Notes under the pieces: model-generated
Told to the model about the DNA's origin: nothing
The model's input: only the letters and a program-made list of their open reading frames with translations
The model's database searches: none
Position numbers and translations under genes: made by a program
From: Whalleya microplaca
Lineage: Eukaryota > Ascomycota > Sordariomycetes > Xylariales > Xylariaceae
Length of the DNA: 64,000 nucleotides
Direction: 5' to 3'
Assembly (NCBI GenBank): GCA_022497155.1
Contig: MU385756.1
Span: 248,001 to 312,000 of the forward strand
Shown here: positions 21,343 through 32,981 of the stretch, in pieces
How the letters are laid out: the number at the start of each line of letters is the position of its first letter
Position numbering within the stretch: position 1 is the first letter of the stretch

Positions 21343-23554
21343 ATGCCGGCGCTTCCTTCTCCATCGCCACTGAACTTTCTTATCGATCGAGACCCGTTAA
21401 TCAACGCTACGAGCCTGAACGAGACGAATGTTCTCCAGGTTGTTTGTGCCTGGCCCGTCTCGGGTCAGTATGGTCTTGGTTCTAGATTGCTGTAAGTTCA
21501 AATGCTCTACTATGTCCAAAGGTTGTTGAGCTGTCCCGTATCATGAAAAGAAATTGCGCGCCGGCCTTGAAACTGGACAATCCTGTTAACACTTCAACTC
21601 TATATAGATACTATGGCCTCGTAATAGCATGTGTCGTGGCCCGGAAAGCTGACTGGCTGAGGAGTGCTTGCTTAGCAGCTGCCTTGCTGCTACCAGCTGT
21701 TGCGGCTCTCCATGCCATCGTCCTAGCTGCAGTACACGTCGATAGTGAGTTCTCGTCACGCGTATATCCTTTCGTAATTAACCATTGAATTGGACAGATG
21801 CTGTTGATATGGATGTCTACGGCGCTTTTCAGCTGTGTTCTATAGGCATACTAGCGGCTCCCGCAACGGTCAGGATGTCCAAGACCTACTTCTTTGATCC
21901 CGGCAGAAACCTCATCTTCCTATGGACTGGTCTTCTTCTCGCAGGTGAGTCACGCTCTATGTTTCGTCTCTTGTTGTTTAGACTCTTAATTGACGTTTTC
22001 GAAGGGTTATTGAGCTTGACTGTCGAGTTCTCCCGTATCCAGACGTCTTCTTGTCCTCGTGATGTCGGAGGAAACCCCCTCATCCCGGACGGTTCAAATT
22101 TTCCCTACGAGCAAGATTCTGTATGTAACATCGTTTGCTCTATTGATCAAGGTCCATTTTCACCCCTGCGAACGGATGCTGTGAACGAAATATTCGTCAT
22201 CCCCGCACCGTACCGACTTACCTTCAACGCTGGAATGCTCATTGCGGCTGCGTGCTGTATTCCTGCCATCCTCTCGCTTATCTTCACCTGGAATAAGATC
22301 CTCGAAATCAATTGGAAGACGAGATTCGGCAATGGAGATGATGAGCGGATGCATGAACCGATTGAGGGTACTAATGGTGCCACCATGAGCACGATGAAAG
22401 GAGTCAACGAAGCAGTCCGGGTGTTCTTGAGTACCGTAGAGATCCCGGTCTTTGCTGCGGCAGTACTTGCTATCCTTGTCATAGGTGAACTGAACTTCTT
22501 CACTACTCCTGTCAAATACCAGACAGAACCCATAACTAGCGTTGGTAAGTGATTAGATGCCAATCCTCGACCTAGGCCGCTTGCTGACTTGTGCCAACTG
22601 CCAGGTCAATGGACTCCGATTGTTGCAACTGTATTGGCCGCGCTAGGATCACTTTACCTCCTTGTTGTAACCAATGAACAAGACTTAAAAGATAGTTCTA
22701 GCTCGAAGGCTTCTACGCACCATTGTAACTGCCACCACCATTATCCTCCAAGTCACGGGGATGCTAGAAGCATTAGCGATAGTCTACTCCAAGACATCGT
22801 AGATCTGCGGCCGTATCGTCGTGCTTCATCGGACATTGGTGATACAGCCCACATTGAGACGGTCCGAACCTTAGGACAAGATCATCACCTCGAGCGACCC
22901 CTGCCCGTCGCCGATGCGGGCTACAGACGCAAAGTGGCCAGAAGGTTGATGGACATCGGCAACTACTTCGGCACCGCGTCGCCCAAGCAATTCGACGACT
23001 CGGAGTTCAAGCGGGGGAAAGCGGTCGACTTCCCCGAGATTCCAGGGGAGGCGAGTCGAAACCCCGAACTCCATCGGATCAGGGAGACGTACAATCCGCA
23101 CCGGGACGCGGACGGGAACGCCACGCCGGTGCTTCGCGCGCGGTCTTCTTCGAGGACGGGTAGCGTTAATTCCGCGCTCAACCTCGAGAGGAGCCCGACG
23201 AGGTCGAGCGCAGCAGCGTCGCCGTTACCGTCACCGAGAGTGCCTCGTTCTTACACGTTGCCTACTCAGCGCACTTCGCTTGAGCTCCAGAGATTCTCCA
23301 CGTCGCCGGCTGCTGACCTAAATAGAGGTAGGCCATTACGGCGGCAGCGACGGGATACGCTCGAAGTCCCGTCGCCGGTTCATCTCCACTTTCCTACCCG
23401 GAGTGACCCTCCCGGTTCCTCTGTCCCAGCTTCTGTTACCAGCGGCCGTCAGAGTCAGGATTCGCCACCTGCAATCGTCGTCTCGTCCGAGCCTGACATG
23501 TCTCCGGAACATGCAACAGTATCCCCCTCGCCACCGGAAGGTGAAGCTACATGA
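21343..23554 (+). CDS. Fungal multi-span (about 7 TM) membrane protein of unknown function
   Basis: Five exons, 21343-21491, 21608-21744, 21798-21944, 22005-22544 and 22605-23554, give 640 residues with every junction in phase. An N-terminal ~40-residue extracellular-type segment with two N-x-S/T sites precedes about seven hydrophobic spans, e.g. YYGLVIACVVA, CLAAALLLPAVAALHAIVLA, LIFLWTGLLLAG, AGMLIAAACCIPAILSLIF, VPVFAAAVLAILVIG-like and TPIVATVLAALGSLYLLVV. A Cys-containing loop (residues ~165-215) lies between spans 4 and 5. After the last span, a ~270-residue hydrophilic tail begins with a His/Cys cluster (HHCNCHHHYPPSH) and continues Ser/Pro/Arg-rich. The arrangement resembles uncharacterised ascomycete membrane proteins; a receptor-like topology is possible but no receptor family is recognised. 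Confidence 0.8.
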
Positions 23555-24384
23555 CTTTTTACACACGATATGATTTATACAAGTCCCACATGGCCTAACA
23601 AGGCACCTAATTTGCTTTACATATGTAAGCTTTACCACGTGGTAGCTCTCGTGGACTCCTTTTGGACACGATAGGGGGTAGCCATGGCTCTCTCGAAGAA
23701 CTATGACTGACCTCCCCACCCAACTATTTCTTATCCATTGCACACCTCAGCATACTCTTTTCCTGGTTATATTGATGCTTGAGGTTCAAGAGGTACCCGA
23801 GGGCCGTGTCGCCGAGTGGACTCTTTCCTGCGCTGGATACTAAACGACGAGGTATATGTGGTTAGCTTAAGGGGAAGCTAATGCTAGACTATTTATAACG
23901 CCGTGAGGCGTTGGTATATTGGTATGATTGACTGATTTCTCCCTTTTCATCTCTGGATCTGACATTCACAAAGCGAAATTTTCATCCAGGCGTAAAGCTA
24001 ATGTTTAACAAGAAGGACGCCAGGGAATATGTGGGTTTCAGAGATGGAGGCGAACACAGGACATTTGGATATACTGAACTCGAAGCGAAATTTTGCAGAC
24101 GTTATTCGTCATTATGAGTTCTCTAGTCATGATTAAACGAACGACGAACGTATTTAACGATATATGAAATCTTAGGTCAGCTAGATGAGAACATGTACTA
24201 CAAAGGTTCAGGGGCACAGCCACACCACAACAGAGTTACACAACAATTACGATATCATGTATGGCCGGTATATACCAAAAACATAGATTTTCTTTTATAC
24301 CATCACTGATTCCAATATACAAACTCCAATTTTCACAGCCGATTAATCGACAAGACAATGAACTCCATCACTTGGTACCCCAAA
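23555..24384. other. Convergent intergenic spacer, 830 bp
   Basis: Between the 3' ends of the membrane protein gene and the alcohol dehydrogenase. No coding frame with any family resemblance. Confidence 0.45.
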
Positions 24385-25518
24385 CTACATGATCAGAACC
24401 CCGCGGAACCGCAGCTTGTTCGACTGGCACTTCTCCATCGCCTTCGCGGCGTCAGCGAGCGGGAACTTCTCAATCAAGCACTTAACCCCATGGTCCTGCG
24501 AGAACTGGATGGCCTCCTCGGAGTCGAGCGCGTGGCCGCTCGGCCACCCGTGCACCGACACGCCCTTGGTGACCATGGTCCCCGTGTTGAACTCGACGGG
24601 TCCGACGGGCGCCAGCACGACGAGCTTACCTCCAGCCTGCAGACCGCCCACGAGCGGGCTGATGGCCGTCGGGTTCGGCGCCGTGGCCACGATCATGGCG
24701 GCGCCGCCGAGGGCCGCGAGCGCCGTGACGGGGTCCTCGGCGCTGGCGTCGATGTAGGCGTTGGCGCCCAGCCGCCGCGCGAAGTCGCGCTTGCCGGCGC
24801 CGGAGCTGATCGCCACGGTGTGGTAGCCCATCTTGCTCGCGTACTGGATGGCCAGGTGGCCGAGTCCGCCCACCCCCTGCACCGCCACCACGTTGCCCGC
24901 CTCCACGTGCATCTTGCGCATCGAGTTGAATACCGTCACGCCCGCGCACAGCAGCGGCGCCGTCTCCGCCGGATCCACGGACTTCGGCACTCGTACTACG
25001 GCTTCCTCGCGGAGCAGCACGTACTCCGCGTACCCGCCGTCCCGCGTCACGCCGTTTACGGCTGCGTTGTCGCACATTTGGAATTGGCTGCGCGCGCACT
25101 GGCGGCATGTGGAGTCGTGGCCTACGAATGCATGTCAATATTGGCATACTCGCAAAAATGTCGAGTCTGTCTCATCATGAAAAGGGAAATATAAAATAGA
25201 AAAGATAGACACAGGAAAAGGGGGATACATACCCCCATGCCAAGGTCCGCCCACACGCTCACCACCCGAGAACCGCGTGACACCTTCACCCACGGCGACG
25301 ACGTCGCCGACGAGCTCGTGCCCCGGGATCCGCGGGAACACGTCGCCCAGGGCGCCGCTCTGCACGAAGAGGTCGGTATGGCACACGCCGCACGCGAGGA
25401 CCTTGACGAGCACCTGGCGCGGGCCCGGCCGCTTCAGCTCGACGTCCTTGATCTTGATGGGCTCGCCCTGCTTCTCCAGCACAGCGGCCTTGAAGGTCTT
25501 GGGGAGTGATGCGGGCAT
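24385..25518 (-). CDS. Zinc-dependent alcohol dehydrogenase (MDR superfamily)
   Basis: Two exons, 25518-25233 and 25121-24385 (111-bp intron), give 340 residues. The catalytic-zinc ligands are visible as Cys in ACGVCHTD and the His-Glu pair in PGHELVGDV; the Rossmann fingerprint is GVGGLGHLA. In the structural-zinc lobe the pattern is D-x2-C-x2-C-x7-C (HDSTCRQCARSQFQMC), so the first of the usual four cysteines is Asp. The enzyme should oxidise a primary alcohol or reduce an aldehyde with NAD(P); the substrate is unknown. The gene is GC-rich at third positions, unlike its AT-rich flanks, which generates long spurious frames on the opposite strand. No targeting signal is visible, so it is likely cytosolic. 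Confidence 0.93.
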
Positions 25519-27535
25519 GACTCCTTCACGGTGGTTATCTAGTGATTAGGTTTAATACGCAGATGTGAATTCGAGATAGACTGGTTAGATGTATGCTGAA
25601 GGGGGGAGGTCAAAGTCTTATATACACCTATGTGAAGACCCAGGACAGGAATCTAGAAGCTAATAGATGTGATGTACGGGTGGTATTTATGCACATATAT
25701 ATCTACGATTACTGAACCCTATACAAGGTTCCCATGTGTAAGTGTTACTAATCAGTGATCAATAATCATTCCGCCAGGAAACCTGACAGCCTCAGGTGAG
25801 ACAGCGCCCGCTAGTAGCCCCTCGGGATGCATGCGTAGTTGTAAGCCCGCGTCGAATCACGAAGGCCCGCGCTGATTGTTAGTCTTGGATTCACCAGAAC
25901 TGTAAATCCAGGGTCGGATATGGCCACGAGAAAAAACTCACGGGAAACCCGAGTTGATCTACCTATGCTAACCTACGCCACCATGATATCAGTCGTGGAA
26001 GCCAGCACAACACACGCAGGGTACGGTAGCCGAGGTCCCGTTTATTTTGCCTTTCCATAAAACCTTAGTATATTAGGTTTACTATACGTGCGTATGTAGT
26101 CGGAATTGACATTATCGGCCCCTCGTTGGGTTTATAATACATAATTAGAAGCGACGAGGTTGTGTTAGGGATAGTTGCAATCTATCGTCCTATCTAAGGA
26201 GATATCACTAGAGCAAGTTTATGTCCGATCACTTCCCTATACAACAAGGAATACAATGATTGGAAGACCGGTAATCAAAAGACTAGGATTATTTCCACAT
26301 AGTAGGTTGCGGTGAGTTAGCCGTATATTCTGGTATTGCTACACATCTACCCTCTCTTCTCTGCCGCACAGCAGCATTAGCATACGCAAAGTATAGCCGT
26401 CAAACACACTGCAAGTGTGGGGGTTACTTTTGCCTGTGACAATTTCCTCTGCCCTTGCGTCTCAACAACTCCCTCACTTTGCTCTGCCGCACAGTATCTT
26501 AGGTAATATGTGGAGGTAAAGCTCGTGATGCATTTTGAATATACATCCGGACTCTACCCACCGCTAGTCTTGCGATCGTCCGGCATACATGCGCCTCAGC
26601 TCTTTGCTTTGCGCCTTGTAAGATAGGCGGATCGGATCAACGCCGCTAATCTTTTAGTGGTGGCTGGCATCGGCCTTACACTTTAGACATCGGCCTTACA
26701 TGTTAAGAGGTCCTCTAATTCCGATACGGGTCGTCGGGCTTAACATACATACATCCATCGTAAAGATCCGGATTTGAATGTTGGACCATTTACTTAATTC
26801 AGTAACCCTTTATATGTCTTGCGCCCGGGAAACGTATTATAACAACATGTAGCTGGTCGCCTTCTTAACTAACGGACTTATAAGTGCGATAAATGCTAAT
26901 GCTGACGTTGACAACAGTTCCCAGTGCCTAAGTTTTATTTAGTTTCGTCTCCGAACTAGATACTCTAACCATCTAATTCCCATTGCATAGTCAATGAAAT
27001 CTAATACACATTACTTTGTACCACCGTGGCAGCGTTTCCATCAAGTCAAGTCAAGTCAAGTAACAACTCGACTTGGCAAAAACGCCGGTACATATTCACA
27101 GGACCTAGCACTGCCGGCGAACCATCCCCTAAACCGTACACCATCCTCATTCACAAGTTTGAACTACAGTCCACATCAACGCACGACCTCCCCATCACAA
27201 CCTCCAGTCCTTCAGCACGTAAAAGTCTCAGATCGATTCATTCATTCATTCATTCAGCCTAAGTTAGAGGAGAAGGACGACGCTCCTATTGATCCAATAA
27301 ATATCTACAAGCTCTACTACGTACTCGCGTGCACTAGGTAGGTATCCTGCCATGCTCATGAACACTCATCAGACTCAGACTATACATCCACCATTTTCTG
27401 GCACTTCAACTTCAGGGCATCGTAGAACATTACATCCATATTAAGTCCCAGCATCCCTCCCGTTCTCTCACTCACTCTTTCAGCTCCCAACATCACATAC
27501 CTATCCACAAGACGGAAGGTAGGTAAGCAAGCAGG
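25519..27535. other. Intergenic region, 2.0 kb
   Basis: Contains the alcohol dehydrogenase promoter and the 3' flank of VTA1. There are two short direct repeats of CATCGGCCTTACA near 26668 and 26687, (TCAAG)4 at 27041-27060 and a TTCA run at 27237-27256. Frames here are low-complexity and not supported as genes. Confidence 0.45.
27041..27060. repeat. (TCAAG)4 microsatellite
   Basis: Four perfect pentamer units in non-coding sequence. Confidence 0.85.
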
Positions 27536-29072
27536 TCATCGCGCCCCCAGACTCGCCAGCGCAGCCTGCAGCTCCCGGACGGCCGTGGGCACGTCCTCGA
27601 AGTTCAGCGCCGAGATAGCCCACTTGGCGTGCTTCTGCGCCTGCGCCATGGCCATATCGTCCGTGTTCGAGGGCCCCCACTGCGCGCCGCCGTGCAGGGT
27701 CGCCGGCGCCGGCGCCGGTGTTGGGACCACGGGCTGCGAGTAGTGGCTCTGGCTGGCCGCCGGCGCTTGAGGGGGAGGGGGAGGGGGAGGGGGAGGCAGA
27801 GTATGCGGCTGCTGAGGGGGCAGAGCCGGTGGTGTGGGTGTGGAGCCCGGGGGTGGCGGGCCGGGACGGTAGAAGTCTTGCGGAGCCGATGGCACGTTCG
27901 GTGGTGAGAACGGCGCAGACGGGGGCGGGAGGGTGGCGGGGTCGTGTGAGCTGGGGCTGGGGATGGTGGGTGGAGGACCCATCGGGTTGTGTATGCTCGA
28001 GCCTGGGGGCGGCATGCTCGTTGTCGAGGGCAGGTCTAAGGGGTTCTGGTCGGACGAAGGCCGCGCGTTGGGGAAGTAGCTTTCGAGCTCCGGGGTGGGT
28101 GGATCTGGAGGCGCTATAGGAGATACCTGCTCGGGCGCCGGCGCTGACGATGGTGGTGAGGCTGGTGATACGGGCGCGGCTGAGTTTTGAGAGTACCCTG
28201 TTGGAGCGGGACGCAGCCTACCGTCCTCATCGGGCGCATCCTCCACGCTCGCGGGCCTTGGTTGTGAAGCTCTTATCATCTGCACTTCTGGATCGTTAGG
28301 GTCGAGTGACAGCACATCGTCCTCTTTCCTTGCCTCATCCTGTTTCGGGTTCGATTCGTTGGGGTCCCTTCCGTCTTTGATCGCCTTGAGTATGCGAGCA
28401 GCGTTCCATTTGGCATACTTGATCTTCTCTTGCGTTTCGGCATCTGGTTGTCCCCAGATATTGACCAGCTGGAAGAACGTGGCCGCAGCTTCGAATGTGC
28501 TAGCTGTTTGTCTGTGTTCGCCATTAGCGGCATTCCTTCGTAACAAAGCCAAGGAGGCGATAAGGGATCTCGTACTGGGTGACCTTGTTCGCTTTCAAGG
28601 GCCGAAGCGCCCTCTCGAAGGTCTCTTGCGCGAACTGTTCCACGTACGCTTGGCCGGCCACATCGTCGAGTATGGCATCGTTTCCGACCTGCTCGTTTTT
28701 CATCTGGAAAGATAGAGAGCCGAAGTCAGCAAGTCGCAGTCCACGCGACAGATGTAGAACATATATATAGATATGAAGCGCCTTCATAATCATACCTGCT
28801 CTAGCTTGTCCATCAGGTTCGTAGTGAATTGTAGGCATTCTTGATCGGCAGTATGAAGCTGTTTCGCAAGGATCTGGTTGACGACCCAGTACTGGCCTAG
28901 CGCATTTATCTTCGTTAGCACAGGATGCTCTCGTGTCAATATGAATGCGCAGAAGCTTGCTGAACATACACCAGTAGGTGATGACGGGCTTCGCAGCTTC
29001 AAGCTGAGTGGCGCGCACGATGAAGGGCGTGATGCCGGCCTGCTTCAGCTTCGCAGGTATACTCGACGCCAT
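27536..29072 (-). CDS. VTA1: Vacuolar protein sorting-associated protein VTA1 (LIP5 homologue)
   Basis: Four exons, 29072-28970, 28896-28796, 28703-28576 and 28511-27536, give 435 residues, all junctions in phase. The N-terminal ~165 residues are the Vta1 tandem-MIT region: IPAKLKQAGITPFIVRATQL, then PVITYWCQYWVVNQILAK, FERALRPLKANKVTQQTA and FEAAATFFQLVNIWG. A long Pro/Ser-rich linker (~200-370) with PPP runs follows, and the last ~40 residues form the Vta1 C-terminal dimer module (AQKHAKWAISALNFEDVPTA). VTA1 binds and stimulates the AAA ATPase Vps4 and so drives ESCRT-III disassembly in multivesicular-body sorting at endosomes. The linker is typical of filamentous-fungal orthologues. Confidence 0.95.
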
Positions 29073-30159
29073 TGTTCAGGAGGCCTGCTTTCCAAGAATG
29101 AAAGCAAGAATGGAAACAATGGCAGTCGTAGGGTCGTAGGGTCGTAGAAGAGATCGATCGATGGGCTACGTGGATATTTGGTTCACTATCAGAGGGTACG
29201 GTGTATATCGTCAATAGACTGTGAGGCAACAAGTTCATGATGAGAAGGAAAAAGTCTCCAGCCAGCTGTGTCCAGGCACGGGCGCAACTTGGAAGCAGTT
29301 TCAACTCAGGCGCCGTCAGCCGTCAGGGCCCTTGGGGTTTTTCCCCGCTGGAGTCACTGCAACCCCACTTGGCGGGACACTGCAGGCTGTATGTAAAGCT
29401 CGCGCCACACCTGGCTTGAGCTCACTTACAACACAATCAATTGAAGCCATATTACCCCAAGAACTCAAGTACCAGAACCTCTAAGCAGCATTGGAAAAAT
29501 CTGAAGATGTGTATATATGAAATGAATAATTTTCATTTTTCAAATAAGATTTAAATGAAAATTTTCTTTTTCTTTTTCTATTTCAACTTTCTTTTGGTAT
29601 ATTGAAAAACAGCTGCATTATGGCCTCTTAAGTATTGTGCAGTATGTGTCTATTCACCAGCCACAATTATGTAATACACTTATTATGTACAACCCCGGAT
29701 CTGCAGCCAACTGCTAGGTAATAAATTGAGCTGCACCGCACTGGCGCCCCTCCCTCACGAGATCGATCTGATCTTCCACCGTGGCCTTTTCGCACCAGGA
29801 CAGCAAGCATAAACTCATCCTTCATGAGTAAATCTGTCATGTCAGACCACTCATACACTTTATAAACAAACGCGTGTATGACCTTGACGGTTGGATATAG
29901 CAATCAGTTTCTTTTTCTCACTCTGCTCTCTGCTCGCTGCTCTCTGCTCGCTGCTCTGCTCTCCTCCCTTGTTTCTTGCATCTTTGCAGCTTAGCTTGTG
30001 TTGCTGCTCCCAGAAGCTGTCACGTTACATTATACGCAGCTCTATTTTGACTCGAGATACTCTCTGGATTTATGATTAGCTACACTAGATAGGTGGCCTA
30101 GCTAGGTAGCGAGCTATCCATTACATAGACCTATCCATACCTCCGTAGACTGAGCCGCC
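29073..30159. other. Divergent intergenic region, 1.09 kb
   Basis: Holds the promoters of VTA1 (minus) and the disulfide isomerase (plus). A pyrimidine tract of CTCTGCTCGCTG-like units (about 29918-29975) lies 190-240 bp before the isomerase start, typical of strongly expressed fungal genes. No gene seen. Confidence 0.45.
29918..29975 (+). promoter_or_regulatory. CT-rich promoter tract upstream of the disulfide isomerase
   Basis: Repeated CTCTGCTCGCTG units followed by CTCTCCTCCC. CT-rich tracts often precede transcription starts in filamentous fungi; the functional link is an inference. Confidence 0.35.
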
Positions 30160-31692
30160 ATGCACACCTTCAACCACTTCAACCCGGCGCAAGCCGCAGT
30201 CGCCGCGGTGGCCTTCCTCTCCGCCCTGCCGACTGCGCACGCCGGTCTGTATCCCAAGAACTCCCCCGTGGTCCAGGTCAACGCCAAGAACTATGACCAG
30301 CTGATCGCCAGGTCCAACCATACCTCGGTAGGTTCCTCCGATATTTCCAATTCCAGATCCAGATCCGGCTAACGATCGCGCTAGGTCGTCGAGTTCTACG
30401 CGCCGTGGTGCGGCCACTGCCAGAACCTGAAGCCCGCCTACGAGAAGGCGGCCAAGAACCTCGACGGGCTGGCCAAGGTGGCCGCCGTCAACTGCGACGA
30501 CGACGAGAACAAGCAGCTGTGCGGCATGATGGGCGTCAAGGGCTTCCCGACGCTCAAGACCGTGCGCCCGGGCAAGGGCAAGGCCGGGAAGCCCGTGGTC
30601 GAGGACTACAACGGCCCGCGCACCGCCAAGGGCATCGTCGACGCCGTCGTCGACAAGATCAACAACCACGTGCGCCGCGTCGCCGACAAGGACCTCGACG
30701 CCTTCCTCGCTGCCGACAACGCCACCGCCAAGGCCATCCTGTTCACCGAGAAGGGCACCACCAGCGCCCTGCTCAAGAGCCTCGCCATCGACTTCCTCGA
30801 CGTCGTCACCGTCGCCCAGATCCGGAACAAGGAGACCAAGGCCAACGAGCTGTTCGGCATCAAGTCCTACCCGACCTTGATACTGCTCCCCGGCGGCGAC
30901 AAGGAAGGCATCGTATACGACGGCGAGATAAAGAAGGACGGCATGGTCAAGTTCCTGTCGCAAGCCGGCCAACCGAACCCCGACCCGGCCCCTGGCAAAG
31001 CCAAGGGAGACAAGAAGGACAAGAAGCCCAAGAAGGCATCCTCCAAGTCCTCCGACTCCAGCTCTAAGACCACCTCGACGGAACCGGCCGAGTCGACCGA
31101 TGTTCCTCCCTCCGACGACAGCAAGCCGGCCGTGGCCGAGCCCGAGCCTGCGCCGCCTATCCCCGCCATCACCGAAGCGGACAAGCTAACCGCGGAATGC
31201 CTGAACCGCAAATCGCACACCTGCGTGCTGGCCTTCGTGCCCGCGGCGCGCGGCGCCGCGGCCGAGAAGGCGCTCGCCAGCCTCGCCGAGCTGGCGGCGA
31301 AGCACGCGCACGCGCACCGCCGCCTGTTCCCCTTCTTCGAGGTGCACGCGGACGACGCGAGCGTCGCGGCGCCGGTTTTTAAGAGCCTCCAGCTGTCAGG
31401 GGAGGTCGAGATCGTCGCCGTCAACGGCAAGAGGGGCTGGTGGCGCCGCTACGAGGGCGACGACTTCAGCCCCGAGAGCGTCGAGGCTTGGATCGATGCC
31501 ATTCGCCTCAGCGAGGGCGAGAAGAGGAAGTTGCCTGAGGGCGTGGTTAAGGAGGTCGTCGCGGAGGAGACGGCGGCAGAGGAGGAGGAGAAGCCCGCGG
31601 AGACGGTCGAGGCCGAAGCATCGTCGTCGTCGTCTACGACGGAGTCGGCGGAGGAGTCGACTGAGACACCGATTAAACATGAAGAGCTCTAA
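30160..31692 (+). CDS. ER protein disulfide isomerase with one active CGHC thioredoxin domain
   Basis: Two exons, 30160-30327 and 30385-31692, give 491 residues. Residues 1-~29 are a signal peptide ending THAHAG-like (ALPTAHAG). The first thioredoxin domain (~35-150) has the redox centre EFYAPWCGHCQNLKPAY with Cys65/Cys68 and the cis-proline loop GVKGFPTL. A second thioredoxin-like domain (~160-270) has the fold residues FGIKSYPTLILLPGG but no CxxC, so it is redox-inactive. A Lys/Ser/Asp-rich linker follows, then a third region (~340-450) and an acidic tail ending H-E-E-L, close to the HDEL/KDEL retention signal. It should form or rearrange disulfides in ER proteins. Third-position GC is very high, causing long spurious antisense frames. 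Confidence 0.93.
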
Positions 31693-31998
31693 AAAGGGGG
31701 AGATCTGGAATTAGCTTGTTTGGAACAAAGTGAACGATCTAACCTCGAGATAGTAAAAATAAAAGTCAAAATCATCATTGAAGGTCGATAGTGAACAGGG
31801 TCAACTTACTTGTAGAAAGTGTACCTAAAACGAGTCCACGATGTAATCTGTTAGATAACCCCCCTTGTACACACGACCCTTTTATCTATCCGGTTTGTCT
31901 GCCAGCCAAATAATACACATCCCTCCTTGCCCAGTTCCAGACTGATTTAATAGAATTCATTAGACCATCGCCTCTACCATCGTCACGTACATAGGTCT
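31693..31998. other. Convergent spacer, 306 bp
   Basis: Compact spacer between the 3' ends of the isomerase and RRP41 genes; probable polyadenylation signals only. Confidence 0.45.
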
Positions 31999-32981
31999 TT
32001 AAACATCAATATCCATAGCCATACTAACCCCCCTCTCCACCGCCCCCTCCCCCACCATCCTTCTCCCCTTCTCCCTCACAACCCCGTCCAGAAACCCGCG
32101 CACATTCCGGCACCCGTCGGCCGCGCAGGCCATCATGCCCTCCAGCCGCGCGACCTGGACGCGGCTCTCGCAGACCGCCACCACGACGCGGTCCGTGGCC
32201 CCCCGCGTCGCCAGCGTCAGCGAGGGCAGCTCGGCCTCCTCCTGCGCGTTGAGGTCGACGAGCGGATCCGCCCCCTGGGGACCGTCGCCGGCGGCGTGCG
32301 CGGACGTGCTGCCCGCCGTGCACGCGGATAGGTAGTCCGTCATGGGGATGCCGGCGTCGATGAGCGCGAGGGTGGAGGCGTTGAGGAGGGCGGCGAGCAG
32401 CGAGCCGTCTTGCGAGAGCACGTGTAGGGAGATGGAGATGCTGGAGCGGGGGTATAGGTGTGTGTGGAGCGTTGAGGCGAGCGCGGAGGAGAGGGTTGTC
32501 TGGAGTTCTTGGATGCGTCTGTGTTGTGTTGTGTTGGTTAGCTGATTGTTGGGTGGGGTGAGCTGGCGGGGTGGGGAGGTGTATCGCGCGGTGACTGGCG
32601 GTAGACGGGGACGTATAGATTCATAGGTATATAAAGACAAACTCACTTATCCCCCCTCCCCCTCCTCTTCCGATCCACAGAGCTGAAGCCAGCGACCACG
32701 ATACTAACGTTGACGTCCGCGCCCCCTCCACCACCTGCACCCCCGGCACCACCAGCACCACCGGTATTGCTCGCCGTAGTAGTCCCGGCGCCGGCCTTCC
32801 GCTTGTCCTCGCTGGGGCCCGACACCACGCACATGACCTTGGTGTTGCCCATCTCGAGGTAGGACGAGCCGTCGGCGGCGGTCTGCGTCCGGATCTGGCC
32901 CTGCAGCTGGCGCAGCTCGTTCCAGCGCCGGCCGTCGACGCGCAGGAGCGCTAGGCTGTAGGTTGAGGTGTCGAGGGGCAT
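31999..32981 (-). CDS. RRP41: Exosome complex subunit RRP41 (SKI6), RNase PH fold
   Basis: Two exons, 32981-32647 and 32518-31999 (128-bp intron), give 284 residues. The start MPLDTSTYSLALLRVDGRRWNEL and the TAADGSSYLEMGNTKVMCVVSGP strand are diagnostic of eukaryotic RRP41; further RNase PH elements are DVNVSIVVAGFSS, QDGSLLAALLNASTLALIDAGIPM and the C-terminal helix with VREKGRRM. RRP41 is one of the six ring subunits of the nuclear and cytoplasmic 3'-5' exosome and pairs with RRP45; in fungi the ring is structural, with activity supplied by Rrp44. A fungal Gly/Ala-rich insert (~64-88) sits in a surface loop. The gene is tail-to-tail with the disulfide isomerase. Confidence 0.95.

Noticed and set aside
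23800..23870. GCCGAGTGGA, resembling a tRNA-Ser/Leu A-box
   Set aside because: No downstream B-box or closing acceptor stem within tRNA distance.
24358..25194. 278-codon plus-strand frame, Arg/His-rich
   Set aside because: Antisense shadow of the alcohol dehydrogenase, crossing its intron with no family resemblance.
26994..27341. 115-codon plus-strand frame
   Set aside because: Made largely of microsatellite translation (TCAAG and TTCA runs), with no conserved features.
30121..30972. 283-codon frame on the minus strand, Val/Leu/Gly-rich
   Set aside because: It lies antisense to the disulfide isomerase exon and arises from the very GC-rich third positions of that gene.
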